Origin: Nostocales cyanobacterium LEGE 11386
GTDB lineage: Bacteria; Cyanobacteriota; Cyanobacteriia; Cyanobacteriales; Nostocaceae
Length of the DNA stretch: 64,000 bases
Assembly: GCA_015207155.1 (NCBI GenBank)
Contig: JADEXK010000026.1
Span: forward strand, 1 to 64,000
Reading direction: 5' to 3'
Shown here: one piece after another, positions 9,164 through 17,364 of the stretch
Layout: every line of letters begins with the position of its first letter
How positions within the stretch are numbered: position 1 is the first letter of the stretch
Position numbers and translations under genes: made by a program
The notes under the pieces: generated by a model
Told to the model about the DNA's origin: nothing
Databases searched by the model: none
What the model saw: the letters and a program-made list of their open reading frames with translations, nothing else

Positions 9164-10603
9164 ATGACCCTAACTCTGTACAATACTCTCACCCGTCGTC
9201 AAGAACCGTTTAAAACAGTAGAACCAGGGAAGGTTAAGATGTACTGCTGCGGTATGACGGTGTATGATTACTGCCATTTGGGTCATGCCAGAGCCTGCAT
9301 TGTTTGGGATGTAGTGCGTCGATATCTCCAGTTTATCGGCTATGAGGTACGCTATATCCAAAATTTTACCGATATTGATGATAAGATTCTCAAGCGATCG
9401 CGCGAAGAACATACATCAATGGAAGCTGTGGCTGAACGCTTTATTCAGGCGTACTTTGAGGATATGGCGCGGCTGGGAATCAAAGAAGCCGATGAGTATC
9501 CCCGTGCTACCCACACCATGAATGGCATTCAACGGTTAATTCACGAGTTGGAAAATAAAGGCTATGCTTACCCTGCTAATGGCGATGTTTATTATGCAGT
9601 GCGGCAATTTAATGAGTATGGCAAGCTTTCCGGGCGTAAGTTAGAAGATTTACAAGCTGGCGCTAGCGATCGCGTGCATATAGAAGATCCAGAATATCAA
9701 AAAAAGAAAGACCCCTTTGATTTTGCTTTGTGGAAAGCTGCAAAACCAGAAGAACCAGCTTGGGAATCACCGTGGGGTAAAGGCCGTCCGGGATGGCATA
9801 TTGAATGCTCGGCAATGGTGCGCGATCGCCTGGGTGAGACAATAGATATTCATGCTGGGGGTGCTGACTTAATTTTTCCTCACCATGAAAATGAAATTGC
9901 CCAATCTGAACCAGTTACAGGCAAACCCCTAGCGCTTTATTGGCTGCATAACGGCATGGTAAAAGTGGATGGCGAGAAAATGTCTAAATCTTTGGGCAAC
10001 TTTACCACCATTCGAGACTTGCTAGATCGAAATGTTGAGCCAATGGCAGTCCGGTTATTTGTACTGATGGCACAATATCGTAAACCCATTGATTTTACCG
10101 ACGAAGCGATCGCCGCAGCTACTAACGGTTGGCACACCCTCAAAGAAGGTTTACTGTTTGGCTATCAATATGGTGGACAACTGGGGAGTGGGGAGTACCT
10201 AACTTCTGATATCCACGTCAAACGTTTCCAAGAGGCGGTAAATGATGACTTTAATTTTCCGGGAGGGTTAGCAGTGCTATTTGAATTAGCTAAGGAACTG
10301 CGCCGCGAGGGAAATATTATTGTGCATCAAGGAAAGACCGACACACCACTAGAGGAGTTACAAAAACAGTGGCGAACACTGGTAATGTTAGCAGAGGTTT
10401 TGGGTTTAGAAGCCAAGCCAGAAGCGGAAACTGCCACAATTGAGGGTTTAAGTGATGCCGAAATTGAAGACTTGATTCAACAACGACAAGCAGCCCGTAA
10501 AGCCAAGAATTTTGCCGAAAGCGATCGCCTCCGTGATCAACTACAAGCACAAGGTATTACCTTAATTGATAGTCGTGATGGCACTCGCTGGCATCGTAAT
10601 TAA
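9164..10603 (+). CDS. cysS: cysteinyl-tRNA synthetase
   Basis: Charges tRNA-Cys with cysteine (class I synthetase, cytosolic, zinc-dependent). ATG 9164 (MTLTLYNTLTRR) fits the family start; an in-frame TTG at 9131 is unlikely. Length is 479 residues. CCGMTVYDYCHLGHAR contains the first zinc cysteine and the HIGH-type motif (HLGH). WHIECSAM and HHENE supply the other zinc ligands, and KMSKSLGNF is the KMSKS loop. A small in-frame stretch near 10183-10199 (GGGGAGTGGGGAGT) resembles the local short repeats and encodes QLGSGEY in a variable region. The permease gene starts 5 bp after the stop, so the two are probably co-transcribed. Confidence 0.96.
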   Translation: MTLTLYNTLTRRQEPFKTVEPGKVKMYCCGMTVYDYCHLGHARACIVWDVVRRYLQFIGYEVRYIQNFTDIDDKILKRSREEHTSMEAVAERFIQAYFEDMARLGIKEADEYPRATHTMNGIQRLIHELENKGYAYPANGDVYYAVRQFNEYGKLSGRKLEDLQAGASDRVHIEDPEYQKKKDPFDFALWKAAKPEEPAWESPWGKGRPGWHIECSAMVRDRLGETIDIHAGGADLIFPHHENEIAQSEPVTGKPLALYWLHNGMVKVDGEKMSKSLGNFTTIRDLLDRNVEPMAVRLFVLMAQYRKPIDFTDEAIAAATNGWHTLKEGLLFGYQYGGQLGSGEYLTSDIHVKRFQEAVNDDFNFPGGLAVLFELAKELRREGNIIVHQGKTDTPLEELQKQWRTLVMLAEVLGLEAKPEAETATIEGLSDAEIEDLIQQRQAARKAKNFAESDRLRDQLQAQGITLIDSRDGTRWHRN

Positions 10604-10607
10604 TAGT

Positions 10608-11756
10608 ATGTCTGAACAACGTAAGGCGATTTCTCTATCTAATCTCTTGTTAATTGTCGCCACGTTCTTTGTGGTGGTTTTGTTGTGGCAATTACGGAGT
10701 TTATTAGTAACTTTAATGATTGCAGTAGTTTTGGCTGCTGCGATCGCGCCTATAGTGAACGCAGCCGAAAAATTGCGTATTCCCCGTTGGCTAGGCGTAA
10801 TTGTGGTGTATGTTAGCCTGATTGCTGGCTTAGTTGGGGCTGGTTTGATTATTGGCCCCTCGGTTTCTGAACAAATTCAACGATTAGTCAGTAAACTGCC
10901 GATTTATTTAGATAATTTGTGGATAGCGGCTGAAAATTTAGCCCTGCGAATGGGAATTACTCAAATAGAATCAGTAGAGCAATTTTTTGATATTCAATCC
11001 CTGACTAATTGGTTGTTTCGTTCTAGTCAGCAATTACTTGTGCGTTCTTTTGGCTTTACTCGTGGCTTTATTGGCGGGGTAGTAAACCTGATTTTGGCTT
11101 TGGTTATGTCCGCTTATATGGTTGCTGGTAGCAAAAATTTAATTCAAGGTCTGGTGAGGTTGTTTCCCCAACCTTGGGACGAACGTCTAGCCGCCCAAGT
11201 TGCACCAATTTCTCGCCGCATGGGGGGTTACATTCAAGGTCGAGTTTTGGTTTCGGCTATTTTAGGGTTTGTAATTACTTTGGGGTTGAGGATTTTAGGA
11301 CTATCAGAATTTGCCTTAGCGCTTGGCGTGATTGCTGGGTTCACAAATTTAATTCCATTTGTCGGGCCAGTATTAGGGGCAATTCCGGCTTTAATTGTTG
11401 CTATTCCTCAAGGCGGATTGACTTTTCTTTGGGTGTTACTTTTATTTGTGATTATTCAGAATCTAGAAACTTATGTGCTTGATCCATTATTGGTAGGTTC
11501 GTCTGTACGCGTGCGCCCGTTATATCAACTTTTAGCCGTGCTAGGAGGAACACAAGTTTTAGGAATTATTGGCGCTGTCATTGTTCCGCCTTGGGTAGCT
11601 GGTGTAGCAGTACTTTTGGAAAATCTCTATTTACGCCCGAAATTGTTGACTGAAAAAAATGCCAATATCTACGAACTTCCCATAAATTCAGATAGCCAAC
11701 CATTGTCAGACTCAGAGAAACTGGCGACTGGTATTTCTCAAAGTTCGGAAAATTAA
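10608..11756 (+). CDS. AI-2E (PerM/YdgG-type) family membrane transporter
   Basis: Polytopic inner-membrane protein of about 382 residues in the UPF0118/AI-2E exporter family. Hydrophobic segments cover roughly residues 10-70, 140-170 and 200-330, separated by a soluble loop (about 75-140, SEQIQRLVSKLPIYLDNLW). Family-typical stretches are GYIQGRVLVSAILGF and TNLIPFVGPVLGAIPA. The frame is open upstream to 10566, overlapping cysS, but ATG 10608 (MSEQRKAISLSNLL) just after the cysS stop is the natural start. Substrate is unknown; family members include AI-2 exporters and Na+/Li+ antiporters. The close spacing suggests translational coupling to cysS, without evident functional relation. Confidence 0.88.
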   Translation: MSEQRKAISLSNLLLIVATFFVVVLLWQLRSLLVTLMIAVVLAAAIAPIVNAAEKLRIPRWLGVIVVYVSLIAGLVGAGLIIGPSVSEQIQRLVSKLPIYLDNLWIAAENLALRMGITQIESVEQFFDIQSLTNWLFRSSQQLLVRSFGFTRGFIGGVVNLILALVMSAYMVAGSKNLIQGLVRLFPQPWDERLAAQVAPISRRMGGYIQGRVLVSAILGFVITLGLRILGLSEFALALGVIAGFTNLIPFVGPVLGAIPALIVAIPQGGLTFLWVLLLFVIIQNLETYVLDPLLVGSSVRVRPLYQLLAVLGGTQVLGIIGAVIVPPWVAGVAVLLENLYLRPKLLTEKNANIYELPINSDSQPLSDSEKLATGISQSSEN

Positions 11757-11894
11757 GCACTGTATATCCATTCCGATGCTCATAGCAAAAGTCATCTAAA
11801 GATGACTAAACTTCCAAGTATCGAATTCACGTTAGGTTAGAAACCTATGGCCAATATCTAGAGAACCAATATCATGTCCAGTTAATCAAACTAA

Positions 11895-12093
11895 ACGTGA
11901 ATTCGATGAACCTCACCCCAACCCCTCTCCGACACGGAGAGGGGCAAAAATCTCCCTGATTTTCAACTAAAAATCAAGGTTTCAAAGCCTCTAACGCCAC
12001 GTGCTACAACGCGGGGAACCCGCGCAACGCAGTGGCTCCTCCTGGCAGGGGAGAGGTTTGGAGAGGGGTTTTTGATAGTTGTCGAACTCACGT
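11895..12093. mobile_element. MITE-like element, copy 1 (199 bp)
   Basis: Non-coding element with imperfect terminal inverted repeats ACGTGAATTCGA / TCGAACTCACGT, flanked directly on both sides by CAAACTAA (11887-11894 and 12094-12101), an 8-bp target duplication. Inside the ends lie purine-rich arms (ACCCCTCTCC and GGAGAGGGG) that could pair, and a conserved segment around ACGCCACGTGCTACAACGCG. A second copy is at 32030-32218. No transposase is encoded, so it would need one in trans. Confidence 0.85.
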
Positions 12094-12123
12094 CAAACTA
12101 AATAAAAAATGTTGGCTCGTAGT

Positions 12124-12278
12124 CAGGACTTTAGTCCTGTCTTTTGGGACTTCAAACCCTACTACAACAGGACTTATGATGGGTGATTAGGCGGACATTA
12201 TATAAATCCTTTTAATGGCATGGTTTTCAATCCACTAAAGTGGACTTGAATTATTAGCCAAGAAATTTATTTCTTGGC
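12124..12278. repeat. cluster of three short palindromes
   Basis: Three compact inverted repeats in series: CAGGACTTTAGTCCTG (12124-12139), TCCACTAAAGTGGA (12231-12244), and a 10-bp stem GCCAAGAAAT / ATTTCTTGGC (12257-12266 / 12269-12278). They resemble REP-type intergenic hairpins of cyanobacteria. Role unknown. Confidence 0.6.
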
Positions 12279-12386
12279 GGTAGATTGGTCTAGTGCAAGA
12301 GTTGAGTTAACTTGTATACCAGAATTTTTTGGAAGATATTACAAGAAAATGGTTAATTATTAATTTCTAGTTTTTTTCAATTAATA

Positions 12387-12432
12387 ATTGTAGATGTAGA
12401 GACAAGTAAATTCTTATCTTTACATCTACAAT
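12387..12432 (-). terminator. probable folE terminator
   Basis: A 12-bp stem ATTGTAGATGTA (12387-12398) with TACATCTACAAT (12421-12432), about 40 bp past the folE stop. Read on the minus strand it is followed by TATTAATTGAAAAAAAC, not a clean U-run, so termination is likely but not certain. Confidence 0.55.
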
Positions 12433-12469
12433 CCAAGCTAAATAATAAATTTAGCTCTATGAAAATCAT

Positions 12470-13120
12470 TTAATGAAAGTTAGCATTGTGCCGGATCAAA
12501 TTCATAAATTCCTCGCGAGTTCTGGCATCTTCTGCAAAAGCACCACGCATGGCACTGCTAACAGTCCAAGAACCGGGTTTTTGTACACCACGCATTACCA
12601 TACACATATGAGTTGCTTCCACCACGACTGCAACTCCTTGGGGTTTGAGTAATCCTTGCAAGGCGTCAGCAATTTGTGTTGTTAGACGTTCTTGCACTTG
12701 TAAGCGTCGTGCATACATTTCACAAATGCGGGCAATTTTTGATAAACCTATCACTTTGCCGTTGGGAATGTAGGCTACATGAGCGCGACCAATGATTGGT
12801 AGAATGTGATGCTCACAGGAACTAAAAATATCGATGTCCCGAATCAACACCATTTCATTAGCATCTTCTGTGAAAACTGCTCCATTTAGCAGTTCATCCA
12901 AAGATTCATGATACCCCTTGGTGAGGAACTTCAAGGCTTTCATTACCCTTTTTGGAGTATCTTTGAGTCCTTCGCGATCTGGATCTTCTCCTAATCCAAT
13001 CAACAAAGTCCGTACAGCCTGCATCATTTCTGCTTCTGTTACTTTTGGCTGCTTTTTAGTCGCTAAAGATGACAGTACCTGATCGGCAGAAGTTAGATCG
13101 GGACGAATCGATAGAGTCAT
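12470..13120 (-). CDS. folE: GTP cyclohydrolase I
   Basis: Converts GTP to 7,8-dihydroneopterin triphosphate, the first step of folate (and pterin) synthesis; a zinc enzyme. The 216-residue protein carries [18 protein letters not shown] with zinc Cys and His, [16 protein letters not shown], and [18 protein letters not shown] with the second zinc Cys. So it is the zinc-dependent type IA, not the zinc-sparing FolE2. It is the last gene of a minus-strand series after the threonyl-tRNA synthetase and the second COG0523 GTPase (117-bp gap). One reading is that the GTPase delivers zinc to it under shortage; that is inference. ATG 13120 starts a typical non-conserved N-terminus. Confidence 0.95.
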   Translation of the reverse strand: MTLSIRPDLTSADQVLSSLATKKQPKVTEAEMMQAVRTLLIGLGEDPDREGLKDTPKRVMKALKFLTKGYHESLDELLNGAVFTEDANEMVLIRDIDIFSSCEHHILPIIGRAHVAYIPNGKVIGLSKIARICEMYARRLQVQERLTTQIADALQGLLKPQGVAVVVEATHMCMVMRGVQKPGSWTVSSAMRGAFAEDARTREEFMNLIRHNANFH

Positions 13121-13237
13121 TTTGTGAGTTTTGTAGGAATGTTTTGATAAATTAATCAGTTGTCAGATTTCGGTTGCAATTAACCTCTGACTACCCCTGA
13201 CTAATGAATGAGTGTAACATAACTTTACACGTTCTCA

Positions 13238-14287
13238 TCATACCAAACATTTCTTCAAATGCGAGTGAATTTCACTAGTTTCCAAGTTTCGGCCAATGAA
13301 AACTAGCTGATTTTTCGGTGGAGAATACCATTCATCGGCGTGTAAATTATAACGAGGGCCACTCAGTTGGAAAATATGGCGCAAGTCACTGTCGCTAAAC
13401 CAGAGAATACCCTTAGCACGAAATACCCCCTCTGGCATTTCTTCCGTGAGGAAAGCTTCAAATTTGTGAACATCAAATGGGCGATCGCTTTGGAAAGAAA
13501 TTGAAATAAATCCATCATTCTCTAAATGATCTGAGTGATGGTGATGATGTTCATGGTGATGATGTTCATGGTGGTGGTGTTCATGGTGATGATGATGTTC
13601 CTCGTGGGTATCTGCTTCAGCAATCGAGATATACTGAGCTTTGGGTGTTAACTCTGTGCCTAAAATCAATGGTAATGGCACTTGTCCATACTGGGTATGT
13701 AAAATCTTTGCACCCACTTTGACTTCATGGATGTAAGATTCTAATTCCTGGAGTTTCTCTGGGGTCACCAGGTCAATTTTATTCAGAAGAATAATATCTC
13801 CATAAGTTATTTGTTTTAACGCTGATTCACTCTGGAAATGTTCGGCGTTAAATGCTTCTGCATCTACCAAAGTCAGAATCGAATCGAGGTTGGTTAAATC
13901 TCTGAGTTCTGTTCCTAAGAAAGTTAAAATAATTGGTAATGGATCAGCAACACCAGTGGTTTCAATTACTAAATAATCAATGCGCTCTTCTCGTTCTAAT
14001 ACTCGATAAACAGCATCAACTAACCCATCATTGATTGTACAACAAATACAACCGTTGCTGAGTTCCATCATGTCTTGGTCTACGGAAACTAGTAATTGGC
14101 TGTCAATATTAATATCACCAAATTCATTGACTAAGACAGCAACTTTTAAATCGTCTTTGTTTTTGAGAATTTGATTGAGGAGTGTAGTTTTACCACTACC
14201 TAAAAAACCGGTGATGAGGGTAACAGGCATTCCTCTTTTAGGAATTTCAGGCATGATGTTGGTGTCTGATGCATTGAGAGTAGTCAT
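13238..14287 (-). CDS. COG0523 (CobW/ZNG-type) metal GTPase, copy 2
   Basis: Paralogue of the protein at 7845-8924. It shows Walker A GFLGSGKTTLLNQ, CxCC in SNGCICCTINDGL, ETTGVADP, the guanine motif NKID, an unusually long His/Glu loop (HHHHHEHHHHEHHHH pattern, about residues 220-245) and a CobW_C domain. The frame extends to 14314, but ATG 14287 (MTTLNASDTN) is the better start. It follows the threonyl-tRNA synthetase gene on the same strand after about 60 bp and precedes folE. Upstream of that synthetase is a Zur-box-like palindrome, so this copy is probably induced by zinc shortage and acts as a zinc chaperone. Family and context support this, but it was not tested. Confidence 0.9.
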   Translation of the reverse strand: MTTLNASDTNIMPEIPKRGMPVTLITGFLGSGKTTLLNQILKNKDDLKVAVLVNEFGDINIDSQLLVSVDQDMMELSNGCICCTINDGLVDAVYRVLEREERIDYLVIETTGVADPLPIILTFLGTELRDLTNLDSILTLVDAEAFNAEHFQSESALKQITYGDIILLNKIDLVTPEKLQELESYIHEVKVGAKILHTQYGQVPLPLILGTELTPKAQYISIAEADTHEEHHHHHEHHHHEHHHHEHHHHHSDHLENDGFISISFQSDRPFDVHKFEAFLTEEMPEGVFRAKGILWFSDSDLRHIFQLSGPRYNLHADEWYSPPKNQLVFIGRNLETSEIHSHLKKCLV

Positions 14288-14348
14288 ATTGATAAAATGT
14301 GCAGATTTTTGCAAAAGAGAAATTCAGGCTCGTGAATGTTTGAGATTA

Positions 14349-16205
14349 CTAGATTGATGCTTTCGAGGCGATCGCATCCTGTAACCGTTGTAAGATTTCA
14401 TTGGTAGTTAGTACACCTAAATCACCAGTTTGTCTGGTGCGGATACTTAATGTTTGGCTTTCTGCCTCTCTTTTACCGATAACGGCGACCACGGGAATTT
14501 TTTCTAATTCTGCTGTGCGAATTTGTTTACCTAGTCGTTCACCACTATTATCTATTTCTACCCTCATCCCGGCTTTTTTGAAAATAGCAGCTACAGATTT
14601 GGCATATTCGCGCACGTCATCGCTAACAGGTAAAAGTCTTGTTTGTACTGGTGCTAACCACAAAGGAAAATCACCAGCATAATTCTCAATTAAGATGCCA
14701 AAAAAACGCTCCAAAGAACCAAAAATAGCACGATGAATCATAATTGGTCTTTGGCGATCGCCCTCAGGGGCAACATATTCTATATTAAAGCGTTCGGGCA
14801 AGTTAAAATCAACTTGAATGGTAGAACATTGCCAGCGACGACCAATAGCATCTTCTATTTTAATGTCGATTTTAGGGCCGTAAAATGCGCCACCACCTTC
14901 ATCAATAATGTAATCCCAACCTTTGGTATCTAAAGCTGTTTGCAGTGCAGCAGTTGCTAATTCCCAAACTTGATCATTACCTACTGATTTTTCAGGACGG
15001 GTAGATAAGTTAACTTCGTAGTTGCTAAACCCAAAGTCTGACAAAATTTGTTCAGTCAAATTTAAAACACCCAAAATTTCCGGTGCTATTTGCTCAGGTA
15101 AACAGAAAATGTGAGCATCATCTTGAGTAAATCCCCTCACTCGCATCAAACCGTGTAAAGCACCGGAACGTTCGTAGCGATAGACTGTACCCAGTTCACA
15201 CACCCGAATTGGTAACTCTCTATAAGAATGAAGTTGATGCTTATAGGTGAGAACATGGAAAGGACAATTCATCGGCTTGAGTTGATAAGCCTGTTGTTCT
15301 ACATCTATCGAGTCAAACATATTTTCCCGATAGAAGTCAAAGTGACCAGATGTCTTCCACAATTCTAAATTGGCGACGTGGGGGGTGTAGAGTAGTTGAT
15401 AGTCGGCTTCTAGGTGCGATCGCTTCCAGTAATCTTCTATGATGTGACGGATGATAGCTCCTTTAGGATGCCAGAATACTAAACCACCGCCAGCATCTTC
15501 TTCTATACTGAACAAATTCAAGTCTTGACCTAGCTTTCTGTGGTCACGACGCAGTGCTTCTTCTCTGTGTTTTAGGTAGGCTTGTAATGCTTCTGGAGTG
15601 TCCCATGCAGTGCCATAAATGCGTTGTAGCATAGGCTTGGTTTCATCCCCTTGCCAATATGCACCCGCGACATTTAACAGCGTGAAGGCATTAGGATGAA
15701 TTTCGCCAGTAAAGTTGACATGGGGCCCCGCGCACAAATCCCACCAGTAATCTGGGGAAATTTTCAAATCGCCTTGTGGGACTTCAAATAACGAGGGTTC
15801 TAGCTGCACACCAGCATCAGGACTGCCAATAAAATAACGGGTAATTATTTCATCTGCGGGGATGCGTTCTAAAATTTCTACTTTGTAAGTCTCACCCCAG
15901 CGTTCAATTTCCTCCCGAATTTCCTCCCGTGGGACTTCCTCCCGGATGATGGGCAAATTAGCTTGTATTATCTGGCGCATCTCGCCAGTAATTTTAGCCA
16001 AGTCCTCTGGAGTGAAGCTAACGGGACTATCAAAGTCATAGTAAAAGCCTGTCTCTGTTACTGGGCCAGTTGCTACTCTAGTCCCCGGAAATAACTTTTG
16101 CACAGCCATCGCCAAGATGTGGGCGCAGGTGTGGCGAATTTGTACCAGTTTTTGATTGTCTTGCTGGTTCAATTGTTCCTGGGACTGAGTTAAAGAACTA
16201 ACCAT
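14349..16205 (-). CDS. thrS: threonyl-tRNA synthetase, TGS-less (zinc-responsive type)
   Basis: Class II synthetase charging tRNA-Thr. The 618-residue protein lacks the roughly 60-residue N-terminal TGS domain of the E. coli enzyme and begins 24 residues before the editing domain. Editing residues are kept: HTCAH (H25, H29) and CAGPH (C158, H162). In the catalytic domain the zinc ligands are visible (MNCPFH Cys; GFTQDDAHIF region; MIHRAIFGSLERF His), then an anticodon-binding domain from about 515. Anabaena is known to have two ThrRS, a constitutive T1 and a T2 induced by low zinc. The COG0523 and folE neighbours and a Zur-like box 13 bp before the start favour a T2-type role. Assignment to T2 is inference; the retained editing residues do not settle proofreading strength. 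Confidence 0.93.
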   Translation of the reverse strand: MVSSLTQSQEQLNQQDNQKLVQIRHTCAHILAMAVQKLFPGTRVATGPVTETGFYYDFDSPVSFTPEDLAKITGEMRQIIQANLPIIREEVPREEIREEIERWGETYKVEILERIPADEIITRYFIGSPDAGVQLEPSLFEVPQGDLKISPDYWWDLCAGPHVNFTGEIHPNAFTLLNVAGAYWQGDETKPMLQRIYGTAWDTPEALQAYLKHREEALRRDHRKLGQDLNLFSIEEDAGGGLVFWHPKGAIIRHIIEDYWKRSHLEADYQLLYTPHVANLELWKTSGHFDFYRENMFDSIDVEQQAYQLKPMNCPFHVLTYKHQLHSYRELPIRVCELGTVYRYERSGALHGLMRVRGFTQDDAHIFCLPEQIAPEILGVLNLTEQILSDFGFSNYEVNLSTRPEKSVGNDQVWELATAALQTALDTKGWDYIIDEGGGAFYGPKIDIKIEDAIGRRWQCSTIQVDFNLPERFNIEYVAPEGDRQRPIMIHRAIFGSLERFFGILIENYAGDFPLWLAPVQTRLLPVSDDVREYAKSVAAIFKKAGMRVEIDNSGERLGKQIRTAELEKIPVVAVIGKREAESQTLSIRTRQTGDLGVLTTNEILQRLQDAIASKASI

Positions 16206-16218
16206 ATCTGAAAAATAA

Positions 16219-16233
16219 TGAGAATCGTTATCA
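16219..16233 (-). promoter_or_regulatory. Zur-box-like operator before thrS
   Basis: TGAGAATCGTTATCA on the plus strand (TGATAACGATTCTCA toward the gene) is a 7-1-7 inverted repeat of the TGATAATnATTATCA type bound by cyanobacterial Zur (I give the consensus from memory). It ends 13 bp before the thrS ATG. Such a site would repress the thrS-cobW-folE series when zinc is plentiful. Confidence 0.65.
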
Positions 16234-16305
16234 TATTAGCGCAAAAAAACCAGTAGCACCATGTCTGAGGTTAATTGCTGAGTATACATAGCAGGGGAAA
16301 GGGGA

Positions 16306-16366
16306 TAGGAGACAGGGATAGACTTGAAAGTCGCTGGGTGTTTGGGTTTGATGATTAGTTTATGCC
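16306..16366. repeat. dispersed repeat, copy 2
   Basis: Partner of 7200-7255: an exact 21-base core at 16344-16364 plus AGGAGACAGG upstream. Confidence 0.65.
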
Positions 16367-16441
16367 TGAAGCTTCATAGTAACTGCTATATTTTTCAGGA
16401 AAGCAGAAATAGACTTGGCAAAAATTATTACCAACAATAAA

Positions 16442-16464
16442 AAATGCCCACTGGCGCGGGCATT
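16442..16464 (-). terminator. intrinsic terminator-like hairpin (minus strand)
   Basis: Stem AATGCCC / GGGCATT around GCGCCAGT. On the minus strand it is followed by TTTTTTATTG, a good U-tract. No protein gene ends nearby on that strand (the recQ stop is about 900 bp upstream), so it may end an unannotated RNA. Confidence 0.5.
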
Positions 16465-16824
16465 AAGTAGGCTTTCTGTCACTTTTATTGGCTACAATCA
16501 TGTTGTATCATGATGTTTTTATTTTTCTCGATTTCCAATAATAAATCAAGCCTCAAAAACTATAACTTTGGACATAATTCATGTAATTATATCTTTTTAT
16601 TTAGATATTTAACGGCTTGAAGTTGGAGGACTAAAAGATAATTTTTACCATGGGCAATATCTTTATACAATTTCAATTAAGCTTTGGTAATAAATTGATT
16701 ATTTGTATAGCATAACCTTAGCTTTTACTACCAGTATTTTTTAGACACAATTCACATATTTATGTCTATTGGACTGCGGACTTTTTAAGAATTTTCCATT
16801 AAAAAGGTAAATGTGGTCAGGTTA

Positions 16825-16856
16825 AAAACCCCAGGGATTCCCAGTCCTGGGGTTTT
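16825..16856. terminator. strong bidirectional hairpin
   Basis: An 11-bp perfect stem AAAACCCCAGG (16825-16835) and CCTGGGGTTTT (16846-16856) with a 10-base loop. It is flanked by A/T runs so that it can act as a terminator in either direction. No protein gene lies within 500 bp. Confidence 0.6.
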
Positions 16857-17196
16857 ACTTTGCTCTTGTATAGTTATCAGAAGCATATACTGTAGAGTAT
16901 AAAAATAATATATTATCTAATATTTAAAGCAGCTATAGTTAAACGATTACATTGCTTCCAGGTAACAGAATCTACTATGTTAATAATTTAACAGTTGTGA
17001 ATACTACCTGATTAATAGTAAAAATTATCTTTTTATACAAAAAATTAAATTTAAGATTATTACTGCAAAAATAAATATATTCAAATTCGTCGCAAGATAG
17101 ATGAAACCAAGTTAGTAATTAGCCTATATTATTAAATATAAAACAAAGAGCGTTACGACTTGAGGATGCATCTGCTATAATGAGCGACATAGATTA

Positions 17197-17230
17197 ACAC
17201 AGAGTAAAAATTAATATCTTTACTCTGTGT
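17197..17230 (-). terminator. probable recQ terminator
   Basis: Perfect 12-bp stem ACACAGAGTAAA (17197-17208) with TTTACTCTGTGT (17219-17230), about 135 bp downstream of the recQ stop. Its U-tract is only modest. Confidence 0.5.
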
Positions 17231-17364
17231 CTATTTGCAATTGTGTATTTTGCTCTTAGTTGAGTATTAGATAAATACTTTTCCTGTTTAATTAATAGCT
17301 ATCATCTATACAAGGCGAGATTTAATAGCTTTTATTTAAGGGAAAACTAGTTGAAACTTTAAGA

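Larger units (their letters stand above)
11757..12469. other. 713-bp gene-free stretch rich in repeats
   Basis: Between the permease and folE, which converge on it. It holds a solo inverted-repeat end (11820-11833), a MITE-like element (11895-12093), three small palindromes (12124-12278) and the probable folE terminator (12387-12432). No coding sequence seen. Confidence 0.7.
16206..17364. other. 1.16-kb gene-free stretch with hairpins
   Basis: Long AT-rich interval between the thrS start and the recQ end. It contains the Zur-like box, a dispersed repeat (16306-16366) and three stable hairpins (16442-16464, 16825-16856, 17197-17230). Only tiny ORFs occur (for example a 21-codon one at 16650 whose GGAGGA lies too far upstream). 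Small RNA genes are possible. Confidence 0.6.

Noticed and set aside
16650..16715. Small ORF of 21 codons in the thrS-recQ interval
   Set aside because: Its GGAGGA lies about 19 bases upstream, too far, and the peptide has no recognisable feature.
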